This document shows, piece after piece, positions 17,601 through 24,542 of a stretch of DNA of 64,000 nt. The notes under the pieces are model-generated. The model was not told the origin of the DNA, did not search any database, and was given only the letters and a program-made list of their open reading frames with translations. The translations under genes were made by a program, and so were the position numbers. The stretch's first letter is position 1; each line of letters begins with the position of its first letter. The DNA is from a virus: the IMG/VR virus record IMGVR_UViG_3300048597_000118, positions 1 to 64,000 of that record; one strand, given 5' to 3'.

Positions 17601-19066
17601 CTTAATCTTTGTAGCCAGTGTATCTGATAGGGAATAGCATTTACTTCACTAGAAGACTTAGAACTGCTAGAACTAAAATAATTAGCTATTCTGGTAGCGC
17701 GCCGCTGTACTCTCAGCCCGGCTTCTTCCATAAAGATTCTTAAGCTATCCTTACCAATGATGGTTAACTGATAATAATCCTCTTTATTAACAGTAGAAGT
17801 AGTTATAGAAGACACCACCCCAAAGTTAAGTAAAATTAACTGGGTCTCTCTAATGAGGTCTAAAGAGGCTGAACTCAAGCTTAAGTTATGCCCTCTCTTA
17901 TCAACAAATCCATCACCGTCGAACAATCCTGATAGATAAGCTGCTTGCACGCTTTTAGGTGAGCTACGTATAACCCATGGTGTCAGCTTAGTTTTCGGTT
18001 TAGCCTGCAATGAGTAGCCCAGATAGTCTAAGAAATCTCTGACCTCTACACCATAATAAGTTAGAGCCCTCCCAAAGGTAGAACGTTTATCAACACTATA
18101 TGTTGGAGATAATCCACAATCTGTAAATGCCTTGGTAGCGTTCTCCACATCCTCTTCGTGGCAGGATATCTGTAGCCTATTAGGCTGCGTCCATAACCCA
18201 TCAGCTACTAGCAGTCCTATTAGATATCCCCAAGCTTCGTTTATTACAGGTGGCGGTGTAAAAGACTTCTGATTGTTTGTAGCTTGATGTCTTTCTTTAG
18301 GAGTCCACCCATTAGGGATTACATACTCTGTAGGGAACAAGTTAGTGTTCTTATGGATAGCTATGTAGTCACCGACCTCAATATCGCTAAAGTACTTCCA
18401 AGCAATCACCCCGTCTTGAGTAAGAACTTTTACTCTGTGCTCCGGTGTGCCTTCTATGTTATAACCGGCCTTAGTAGTGATCTTTTTAGTCTTGCTTAAT
18501 CCTTTAACAAAAAAACGTCCTGTGTTAGCTCGTTTAGATTTGCCTTCTAACGCTACTCCTTTGATATACTCAAAGTCTTTACCTACAATACCCAGTTGCT
18601 GCGCTATGCTCTGTGCTTCCTGTGCAGTCTGAGTTATAGTAAATAGCTGGCTACCTAAAACTTCGTTAAGTATCTCGTAGCCTCGCTTAATTCCATCGGA
18701 CAGAATAAAAGTAGTGCGAAAATCGGAACACTTTGAACCGTTGCGGCCACATTCCAAGACAAAAGACTGACGTTTTTTAGGCCCTACATCTAAATCATAA
18801 GTAGTCCTGCCTAGCGCCTTCCAAGCTTGCATTAGAGCTATCTCGTTATCCTCTAAAGGCATCCCATCATAAGCTTTTAGTAAAGTTAGCTGCCTTTCAT
18901 TTAAAGCGCCGCCGGGACCCAACCACGCTTCTATATCTACCTCTGTCTCTAAAAACTCAATGATGTTACTAGCTCTGTAGTTAGCAGAAAACTCCTGACT
19001 TAAATCCTCTAAAAAGTCACCAAAGAAGTCGTCTGTTAAACTATCAAAGCCTTTTACACTAGCCAT
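14666..19066 (-). CDS. terL: Terminase large subunit interrupted by two inteins
   Basis: The 1,466-residue precursor should splice to a 592-residue packaging ATPase/nuclease, a normal TerL size. The extein segments are 1-112, 599-1005 and 1394-1466. After splicing, GRNGSK (107-112) joins T599 to form Walker A. Walker B is LLVMDE (D707, E708). The RNase-H-like nuclease Asp residues are D863 (HLDPAF), D927 (TTDH) and D1396 or D1399 (SKDLIDS). Intein 1 splits the P-loop between K and T. Intein 2 sits directly before SKDLID. The ATG overlaps the upstream gene's stop (TGATG), which suggests translational coupling. TerL translocates DNA into the prohead through the portal and cuts the concatemer. 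Both insertions are in-frame, with canonical Cys first and His-Asn last residues. Confidence 0.95.
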   Translation of the reverse strand: MASVKGFDSLTDDFFGDFLEDLSQEFSANYRASNIIEFLETEVDIEAWLGPGGALNERQLTLLKAYDGMPLEDNEIALMQAWKALGRTTYDLDVGPKKRQSFVLECGRNGSKCSDFRTTFILSDGIKRGYEILNEVLGSQLFTITQTAQEAQSIAQQLGIVGKDFEYIKGVALEGKSKRANTGRFFVKGLSKTKKITTKAGYNIEGTPEHRVKVLTQDGVIAWKYFSDIEVGDYIAIHKNTNLFPTEYVIPNGWTPKERHQATNNQKSFTPPPVINEAWGYLIGLLVADGLWTQPNRLQISCHEEDVENATKAFTDCGLSPTYSVDKRSTFGRALTYYGVEVRDFLDYLGYSLQAKPKTKLTPWVIRSSPKSVQAAYLSGLFDGDGFVDKRGHNLSLSSASLDLIRETQLILLNFGVVSSITTSTVNKEDYYQLTIIGKDSLRIFMEEAGLRVQRRATRIANYFSSSSSKSSSEVNAIPYQIHWLQRLRGSLPDNTGQYFDKKPGDPPNVRSEYRAIVGNAIKKSTGEKLSSKRVERFLPLVEQYSSDQEAVKHFQHLLDCDYFYTPVVSVEESTAFCVDLWVPGHQQYVAQGMTNHNTFLGAIIIGYEWYKLCMLPNPQQFFGVASSTLISIYCLAPAASQVKKTIFGQARAFLNYIPKVKRLIDNKSIIIGEEEIKYHDKLLYIYAGNSKGSSQVGSRVILLVMDEVARFENKDGKSNALELWSNIGVSGITFGEHARRVAISSAWRDGDAIQRLYTAAMAEDSWIGFRFRTWDLNPLMNRNNPIVASEYTLNPASARLEFEGDRTTSAFTYFSETEVLEATTGRSVIKLEPMQLMPDKMVRLQLHSLEKNYSHHTYMHLDPAFVKDAYAMAFGHGERRDDQDVVVIDGLAAWEPEGGSVVSILNVYDIITTIHASRPIYKLTTDHAQQHETIQRLRLLGINASSRFWSNRVQVEIYDFTRKLVHEGRLILPKDSYWTALLKSEMMGIIHDTERGKIMHPPDGCFVGETRIPLLDGTRPMISELEGKEVWVYSAKPDGTIVPGKARGRKTKQVTELLDVVLDSGAVIRCTPEHPFMLRNGDYIKAEDIVPGFTRLMPINFQWPVQGGYEKVSSIQGRYLTHHMSLNYPDLKGGKIVHHINHIKTDNRPENLEVLDHSEHCSYHSTLAHNNDLEFRKKLSEGTIEFNKRPETRAKRSAYMKSQPKEFYVERNRKASFFRANVTLDSLLRSLEHGASNAYQAAIFLDESRNTITRVLRDEGFSDWQEFENKYIDRKDTKAGTFSFKGKVIMVDSDRTRSPKVSIQDIHGAVQSGLSMMKDVAAELQCSVSTLRIILKRNGYETWNDFVKGGLGENHKVREIIKVTLLEPVDVYDLEVDEWDNFALAAGVIVHNSKDLIDSVCSVAWEIAGVPMTTKALPKMVGRPSVMRNKVRDWGSDSQRRSLVRQARTKGQSFTDDFDDGGFGF
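14888..16051 (-). other. Intein 2 of TerL, with HNH endonuclease (388 aa)
   Basis: This covers residues 1006-1393 of the precursor. It starts CFVGET (C1006) with a regular block A and ends VIVHN1393, with S1394 as the +1 nucleophile. Block B is CTPEHPF (T1072, H1075). Instead of LAGLIDADG it holds an HNH nuclease centred on VHHINH...DNRPENLE (H1139, H1140, N1148, N1152). Two helix-turn-helix-like DNA-binding repeats follow, around the NTITRVL and SVSTLRII segments. Splicing restores HPPDG-SKDLIDS, the third acidic motif of the nuclease. Confidence 0.9.
17273..18730 (-). other. Intein 1 of TerL, with LAGLIDADG endonuclease (486 aa)
   Basis: This covers residues 113-598 of the TerL precursor. 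It starts with C113 and ends ...TNHN598, with T599 as the +1 nucleophile. A block-B TPEHR motif (T207, H210) is present. The central part has two dodecapeptides, GYLIGLLVADG (acidic D289) and AYLSGLFDGDG (D383/D385), the signature of a DOD homing endonuclease. The block-A region after C113 (CSDFRTTFILSDG) is atypical, and about 90 residues lie between it and block B. Excision would regenerate Walker A exactly, so an unspliced precursor should lack ATPase activity. Confidence 0.9.
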
Positions 19067-19899
19067 CAGGTAATAAGTCGTTGAAACTCAAAGGTCACAC
19101 TCAAATAAGCACTGTAGACGTTTTCTGGTAAGACCAGGCTATTAACTAACAGTCTTAGGTCTTCTTCCGGCGTAATAACGTCTAACGGGTTATCTAAATA
19201 CACTCTATTGGTATATTCGCTGGTAGCAAGTAGAGCTTGGTTGTCTAATATCTTTGTGGTTTCTTGTTCTGGGTCATAAGTAGCCAGTGTAAAATTGCCT
19301 TCGCCTAAGCCATTAAACTGTAGCTGTACACTAAGTACCCGCACCGCTATTACTTTTGGTGTGTGTACAACAATAGCCGGCAAATCTTCAACGTCTGGCT
19401 CTTCTGGGTATTGAGCGCTATTAAGATAGAAAAGTTGGCTGGCTTGAAATGAACTTAAAGACTCTACTTGTCTAGTGTCTAAGAAGCCAGCGCGGTCAAT
19501 ATCTGGGTTAAAGGATATAACATTAGAACCTAATGTTAACTGAACACCCCAGATGATAATTGGCGGCGTGTCAGGAGAATTTTTAGGAGACCCTACGTAT
19601 AGCTTTGTATTGCTTAGATTTGTAGTAGAGGTAACGCTGACAATTAAATAGTCCTTGTTGAGAGTAGTAATAACCGGCGCGTCCACTATGTTAAAAACTG
19701 ACACGTCGTCTTCGTCATAGACGTATACTCTGTCTCCTAGTGATATGCGGTAGGCTCTAAAATCGTCGGGGCTATAGGTGCGGTGGGTGTGGGCATTGTA
19801 TTTACGGAATGCCTGCGCCGTATCATCGGCACCTTGCCCTGTAGCTGGGTTGCCTATGATGATTTGTGGTGTAGTGGACAGTGGATTTAGGTAGTCCAT
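19066..19899 (-). CDS. Structural protein upstream of terL, unknown (277 aa)
   Basis: This 277-residue, mostly beta-rich soluble protein contains a His/Tyr-rich patch (NAHTHRTYSP) near residue 40 and ends in a strand-like tail. Its stop codon shares a base with the terL start (TGATG). The previous gene ends 3 bp upstream. Position between the fibre cluster and terL, and a beta-rich sequence with no enzyme motif, suggest a fibre or virion accessory component. The NAHTHR-type motif recalls His-containing motifs of fibre connector proteins that bind metal, but I cannot confirm this. Confidence 0.75.
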   Translation of the reverse strand: MDYLNPLSTTPQIIIGNPATGQGADDTAQAFRKYNAHTHRTYSPDDFRAYRISLGDRVYVYDEDDVSVFNIVDAPVITTLNKDYLIVSVTSTTNLSNTKLYVGSPKNSPDTPPIIIWGVQLTLGSNVISFNPDIDRAGFLDTRQVESLSSFQASQLFYLNSAQYPEEPDVEDLPAIVVHTPKVIAVRVLSVQLQFNGLGEGNFTLATYDPEQETTKILDNQALLATSEYTNRVYLDNPLDVITPEEDLRLLVNSLVLPENVYSAYLSVTFEFQRLIT

Positions 19900-19902
19900 A
19901 GC

Positions 19903-20385
19903 TTAAGGTTGTCCTCTGATTACCGAGACAAAATCAACAGGCAGATTAAATTCTTGCGCTTGATTAGCCCATTCATTACGGTGTTCTGTCGTAACTTCTA
20001 AAGCTTGACAAAAATAATTCCAATAAGCACCAAAACCACTACCGCTAACACCAACATCAGCAACTTTTCCGTACCGTTCCACAATGCCAGGAACTAGAAA
20101 TGGGTTGGCACTAGAAACGCCCAGTCCATACGCAACAAATGAAGGATGGGTTAATAGATAAAAATTAAAATTTTCCCACTGTGGCGGTGGTATTTCCTCT
20201 ACTGGTTCAGGGTCAGGTACTATCTCCAACTCAGTGCCGCTATCAAGAAACTGTTGCCAACTGTTTTGCAGAACTGACAGTGTTGGTTCCGTAAAACCAG
20301 AAAAATCAGGTTCACCATTTACCCATGGAATGGGAGTAGTAGCACCGGGGGACACGAGGAATAAAGTAGTTGAATTTCTAATCAT
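19903..20385 (-). CDS. Small fibre-cluster protein, possible fibre chaperone or tip (160 aa)
   Basis: The 160-residue ORF overlaps the end of the fibre gene by 4 bp, which implies coupled translation and a joint function. It has a Pro/Glu-rich linker (about residues 75-90) followed by an aromatic-rich C-terminal half (YWNYFCQAL). No catalytic motif is seen. Genes in this position in many tailed phages encode fibre assembly chaperones or fibre-tip caps. That is an inference from location only. Confidence 0.75.
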   Translation of the reverse strand: MIRNSTTLFLVSPGATTPIPWVNGEPDFSGFTEPTLSVLQNSWQQFLDSGTELEIVPDPEPVEEIPPPQWENFNFYLLTHPSFVAYGLGVSSANPFLVPGIVERYGKVADVGVSGSGFGAYWNYFCQALEVTTEHRNEWANQAQEFNLPVDFVSVIRGQP

Positions 20386-23195
20386 ATTATTGTTCTATAT
20401 TTTAATTTAGCTCTAGTCATACTAAGAGTTCCTTCTGGAGGAAATCCTACGGCAGTAAGCGTGTACCTCAGTCCCTTAAAATGAGCGAATTGAAATGTTC
20501 CTAAATCAAGCAAAACTACTTGGTTTATAGGCACAATAACGTTGAAATCCCCAATCGCCGTTCGTCCTGCGTAAGATCTGCCGTATAGATCACCAACGCC
20601 CGTAAAGGTGTTATAAGTAGGAATTGTCCCAAAATCAACCCAACCTCCTGTGTTCTGAATAAAGGACACGTTAACAAAATGGTGATTTGAAATATTAATA
20701 TTATCAAAATAAGAATAGCTATAGAGAATAAATTCAGTAGATACAATTAGTGCTGATTCTTGTAAAGGTAAATATACTCTAAGATCAGAGAGTGAACCAG
20801 ATGCGTCAGAGGTTATAACTTTTTCTGCGCTCAACCAATAAGTGCCATTCCACCACCACTCAGTCCCATCATCAGTTTTATACCATCTATCACCAGCCAC
20901 CAAAGCGGAACTATCACCCCTTACTGTTGGCTTAGTAGAACGATAAAAATGCTCCACTCCATTGATGCGAGAATTATCGGGGAGGATAAGGGGAGAAGTA
21001 AAGGTCTTTTTCCCACCAATACTTTGGTCCCCAGTTAACTGCACTGCATTATCTGCTTTAGCGCCTTGTGCCGCTAAAGCATAATTACTGGTGTCAGTTA
21101 ATGCTGCACTACCGAAATTGGGTTTATCTAATATGTCTCCCCACTCTGGCCCCACACGCAACGCCGGCACCGTTAAATCTATAATCCTCCAATCATCGCC
21201 AACAAGACTAATAATTACATTGGCGCCGCCAGCGTCTAACACCAAATCATCCTCGCCACCAGCAATGGTCTGTGCCCCTTGAGGTACCAAAGTAACCGGG
21301 TTTACCCCAAACCCAGTGTTTATGTCAGTTCCTACTACGTCTACTATCTTCAAAGACCCAGTGGTGGGCAGCGTAATAGTAAATGAGCCGCCGCTAGAAT
21401 CACACGGGACTAAAGTCTTAGTTACTGCTGTATGGTTACTAGTAACAGTAGGAACAGGCAAAAAGTATAGCGAGGCTACTTTAGCTTTCTCAGTATCATC
21501 GTAAGCATTAGTATTAGGCTGAGCTTCATACAGTGATTTTATTTGTGACCCTGTTTGGACTGCGCTATCAGCTTTGCTTAAACTAGTATTGACTCCAGTA
21601 GACAGTTTAGCTGTGTCAATACTAGCGTCTTTGACTATACCAGTTATATTTTGACCGGTCAGAGTAAAGTCGATAGTGCTGGAGTCTGTGACACTGACTG
21701 CAGAGTGACGAGCGGCAGTATTAGCGGCTACGTTTGTGTTTGTGGTGACAGCTGACTGAAAGTCAGAAATAGTAGAAGACGTTTGAGTACCAGTATGATT
21801 ACTCCTGGCTCGATTAGCAGTATCTCTGTTGTTTAACTGCGTAGTAGTCTCAGTGTTAGACAGCTTTGTTTTTTCCGCATCTGTAAAAACGTTAGTATCT
21901 TCTTGGGACTCATATAAGCTCTTTATTTCTGCCCCAGATACTTCTACTACGTCGCTCCAATTAACTTTGGAACTAGCCCGCCCATATATAGTCTCCCAGC
22001 TACTACCCCCTATCTTACTTAGGATTATGTAGTCACCAACGTTAGATAGAACAATGTCGTCTGTAGAACCGTTAATACTTACACCGGTGTCAGGGTGAAT
22101 TCTACATTCTCCACTACCCTTCTTTAAGATAGTGACCTTATATCTATCATGGATATTGCTGTCCTCTTCCGTCGGGACTATATACTCTATATCACCTGAG
22201 TTATCTTTAACCAACAGCCAATTATCGTGGCGCTGCTCTAAAGTATACTCAGAGTCCCAGTTGACTGTTTCCCTATATTGATACTTAATGTTATGGCGAC
22301 TGGTTTGTATCTCACCGGCTACTCCGCCACTTAACGAATCAGTCGTATAACCAGCAATTTGTGCCTCATCATATACGACAAAACGCCTGGTACCATCTCT
22401 TAGAGTTCCTTCAAAAGAACCAAACTCTACTTTGGCGCTGTCTTCTAAATTGATTAAAGAGTAAAAATTAGCCTCTACGAAGTTTATATAGTAGACTTTG
22501 GCTATTACGTCATCTTGGGCGTATAGAAAGTCACCGTTAGAGTTTACATTCAGCTCATTGCCTACAACTGTACAGTCTTCTATGTCAAGTCTTGTGGCGC
22601 CGCTTAAATATAGACAACGACACTCACCGTACTGAGGCAGCTCAAATTTGATTTCTTCTATATCTAACTCATACTGCCCGTAGGACCTAAAGGCTGAAGT
22701 CCAATACCAATGGTCGACTGCATCATTATCGTGGGTGATGACAAAGTTTTGGAAAGAGACTACTCCAGTAGCGTTCCTTATAATAAAACCGTAATCATAA
22801 GAGCCCTCTACAAATCTAACTACTGTAGTGTCCCAATCATCCCCTCTTATGGATAGCTCTCTGCACCGCGAAGGAGGTACAACAATCCACCCATTTTCAG
22901 GTACGTCGAAGGTGCCTTCAAAATTTATGGTTATTCGATACCCGTTGGCGTCTAAAGTAGAGAGTATAGAAAAAGCTTTATCTAAAGTAGCAAAAGCTTC
23001 GCCAGAAGCCCGGCCTGAGTTAGAGTCGTCTCCCGAATCTGAATTAACGTAATAACTCCGATTAGCAGTCAGAATATCATACTCAAGCTTAGTGAGATAA
23101 TAGCTGGGTAACTGACCACCTAAGCGTTCTGAATTATCGACAACACCAGAGTTGTCGACGTCCATTTTAGATACTGGAGAGTAATACTGACCCAT
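20382..23195 (-). CDS. Tail fibre/spike with beta-helix and fibre-repeat modules (937 aa)
   Basis: This is a host-recognition fibre. The N-terminal ~60 residues form a probable attachment part. Residues about 45-330 are strand-turn repeats with a YYVNSDSGDDSNSG start, typical of right-handed parallel beta-helix spikes. Two copies of a fibre-shaft module follow near residues 427 and 553 (SLYESQEDTNVFTDAEKTKL and SLYEAQPNTNAYDDTEKAKV), with RSNHTGTQ and STISDF signatures common in phage fibre shafts between them. Near residue 770 lies an aromatic module (GDRWYKTDDGTEWWWNGTYW) of the kind found in distal receptor-binding parts. No catalytic residues for polysaccharide cleavage could be assigned. 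Confidence 0.88.
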   Translation of the reverse strand: MGQYYSPVSKMDVDNSGVVDNSERLGGQLPSYYLTKLEYDILTANRSYYVNSDSGDDSNSGRASGEAFATLDKAFSILSTLDANGYRITINFEGTFDVPENGWIVVPPSRCRELSIRGDDWDTTVVRFVEGSYDYGFIIRNATGVVSFQNFVITHDNDAVDHWYWTSAFRSYGQYELDIEEIKFELPQYGECRCLYLSGATRLDIEDCTVVGNELNVNSNGDFLYAQDDVIAKVYYINFVEANFYSLINLEDSAKVEFGSFEGTLRDGTRRFVVYDEAQIAGYTTDSLSGGVAGEIQTSRHNIKYQYRETVNWDSEYTLEQRHDNWLLVKDNSGDIEYIVPTEEDSNIHDRYKVTILKKGSGECRIHPDTGVSINGSTDDIVLSNVGDYIILSKIGGSSWETIYGRASSKVNWSDVVEVSGAEIKSLYESQEDTNVFTDAEKTKLSNTETTTQLNNRDTANRARSNHTGTQTSSTISDFQSAVTTNTNVAANTAARHSAVSVTDSSTIDFTLTGQNITGIVKDASIDTAKLSTGVNTSLSKADSAVQTGSQIKSLYEAQPNTNAYDDTEKAKVASLYFLPVPTVTSNHTAVTKTLVPCDSSGGSFTITLPTTGSLKIVDVVGTDINTGFGVNPVTLVPQGAQTIAGGEDDLVLDAGGANVIISLVGDDWRIIDLTVPALRVGPEWGDILDKPNFGSAALTDTSNYALAAQGAKADNAVQLTGDQSIGGKKTFTSPLILPDNSRINGVEHFYRSTKPTVRGDSSALVAGDRWYKTDDGTEWWWNGTYWLSAEKVITSDASGSLSDLRVYLPLQESALIVSTEFILYSYSYFDNINISNHHFVNVSFIQNTGGWVDFGTIPTYNTFTGVGDLYGRSYAGRTAIGDFNVIVPINQVVLLDLGTFQFAHFKGLRYTLTAVGFPPEGTLSMTRAKLKYRTII

Positions 23196-23200
23196 GGCGT

Positions 23201-23665
23201 TTATTTATACCTCAAACTAATATGGACAGGATTAACAACCGCAGTGGTGTTGTTGTCTGCTAATCCTGCAGTAGCAGCTATAGTCAAACCTGTAGTAAAT
23301 ACTTCGTGAGGCACACCAGAGGGTTCCATATAAAATGCACCAGGCACCACAGTGTTGCCCGGCGGAACCATTAATGTCAGCTTAGGAAGCGTAGTGCCGA
23401 CTACTACGTTGACGGCCAGTGCATCATAGAACTTGATATAAGAGCAAGTCGTATTTGGGTTGATAATATTCCAAGCAAACAGTTCTGTGGCTCCGGCTTT
23501 AATTTGTGCCGGTGTAGCAGTCAAGTTAGTCTGACGAGCACTTAATATGCCCGGGAACTCCTGTTGGAAGACAGACACATACGGGTCTTCTTCTACACCA
23601 GTGCCTTGGGCTTTAAGATAGACAAGGCTTACATTATCAACGTCTATAGCCTTTATGTTAGCCAC
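23201..23665 (-). CDS. Fibre/baseplate-associated protein, unknown (154 aa)
   Basis: This is a 154-residue beta-rich protein. The pattern AWNIINPNTTCSYIKFYDA...VPPGNTV resembles small jelly-roll-like tail proteins that cap fibres or attach them, but no family is certain. It lies 5 bp upstream of the fibre gene and abuts the 83-residue gene before it, so it is translated as part of the fibre cassette. Confidence 0.75.
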   Translation of the reverse strand: MANIKAIDVDNVSLVYLKAQGTGVEEDPYVSVFQQEFPGILSARQTNLTATPAQIKAGATELFAWNIINPNTTCSYIKFYDALAVNVVVGTTLPKLTLMVPPGNTVVPGAFYMEPSGVPHEVFTTGLTIAATAGLADNNTTAVVNPVHISLRYK

Positions 23666-23917
23666 TTAGAAGACCCTCCTTAACAAACTGTTACGCGCAG
23701 AGAAATTCATAATGAATGATGTCCGTTGCATTACTAACTTAGTCTGACCGGAGTAATCAACGAATAAACTATTTAAAAGCGCGCCGGCAGCTAGAGCCTC
23801 CGCTTCGCTCTTATATAAAGGTAGATTTATCGTATTTACACCGGCAGGGTCATCTAGATAGATATTGACTAGCCTAGTTGTATAACCTGGGTCTGGGGAT
23901 AAATAAACATCAATCAT
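23666..23917 (-). CDS. Small structural protein sharing a C-terminal motif with the 850-aa baseplate protein
   Basis: The 83-residue ORF overlaps its upstream neighbour by 8 bp and abuts the downstream one. Its last 19 residues (RTSFIMNFSARNSLLRRVF) closely resemble the last 19 of the 850-residue protein encoded at 24543-27095 (RTSFYLNFSSHYTLLRRAW). A shared C-terminal tag on two baseplate-region proteins suggests that both dock to the same partner. The function is otherwise unknown. Confidence 0.8.
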   Translation of the reverse strand: MIDVYLSPDPGYTTRLVNIYLDDPAGVNTINLPLYKSEAEALAAGALLNSLFVDYSGQTKLVMQRTSFIMNFSARNSLLRRVF

Positions 23918-24254
23918 CTGTATATCCTTGGCTAGTGGTGAATGTGCCAGCTATCAAATAATATTCTTTGCCTAATGGGGTAAACATCTTTAAGTCATAA
24001 GTGCCTACTGTGGGAAGTAAAGCAGTCTGATCACTAGTCAAACTAAGTCTTATAATTCCTATATTTAAGTCCAATATATCTACCGTCACATCCATATATT
24101 TGGTCGACCTTTGACGGTCCCATAGTTGAGCCATGAACGTATTACCAGTCAAATCCATAGGTTCCTCAGCACCGAGGTGTGAGTAAACTCGAATGACCTC
24201 ATCCCAGTCACTACGTCTGATTATTTGTATGGAGACAACACTAGGTCTAATCAT
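23910..24254 (-). CDS. Ig-like baseplate protein, BppU N-domain-like (114 aa)
   Basis: The 114 residues follow the pattern of small immunoglobulin-like baseplate domains: DLTGNTFMAQLWDR, then a ...GIIRLSLTSDQTALL... strand pair, then GTYDLKMFTPLGKEYYLIAGTF. This pattern occurs in BppU N-terminal domains and related phage adaptors that link fibres to the baseplate. It overlaps the next gene by 8 bp. The assignment rests on pattern resemblance, not on a search. Confidence 0.7.
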   Translation of the reverse strand: MIRPSVVSIQIIRRSDWDEVIRVYSHLGAEEPMDLTGNTFMAQLWDRQRSTKYMDVTVDILDLNIGIIRLSLTSDQTALLPTVGTYDLKMFTPLGKEYYLIAGTFTTSQGYTDD

Positions 24255-24263
24255 GATGCAGTG

Positions 24264-24503
24264 TTACGGTTTGGGAGGAGAAGGAGCTTTACGTGTAGCA
24301 CGTCTTTTAATAGCCAAACTAGGGTCTGTATATTTATAAGCAGTGCCGCCAAGTGCAGCTAAACCAGTACCACCTAAAATTAAGTCTCTTACTTGATCAG
24401 GGGGATTAGGTTTAAACGCAATAATTAGACCGGCGGCAACCATAACTAATGCCCCACAGCTTACTGCTACAACTGGAAATACATTGTCTGAGTTAATCAT
24501 CAC
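24264..24503 (-). CDS. Small membrane protein, holin-like (79 aa)
   Basis: The 79 residues hold a clear membrane segment at about 9-30 (VFPVVAVSCGALVMVAAGLI), a short polar turn, and a second weaker hydrophobic Gly/Ala-rich segment at about 41-56. A Lys/Arg/Pro-rich tail (KRRATRKAPSPPKP) follows. Two membrane segments with a basic C-terminus fit a class II holin, which would time lysis by forming inner-membrane holes. No endolysin is recognisable next to it, so a structural membrane or pilot peptide remains possible. Confidence 0.65.
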   Translation of the reverse strand: MMINSDNVFPVVAVSCGALVMVAAGLIIAFKPNPPDQVRDLILGGTGLAALGGTAYKYTDPSLAIKRRATRKAPSPPKP

Positions 24504-24542
24504 TATCCGCCTTTATAACGTCACCTACAAACAACTTAGGTC

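Noticed and set aside
14666-19066. Terminase reading as a fusion of several proteins, or as group I introns with homing endonucleases.
   Set aside because: The frame is continuous, insertions begin with Cys and end with His-Asn, and precise removal restores both catalytic motifs. Inteins are the simplest explanation.
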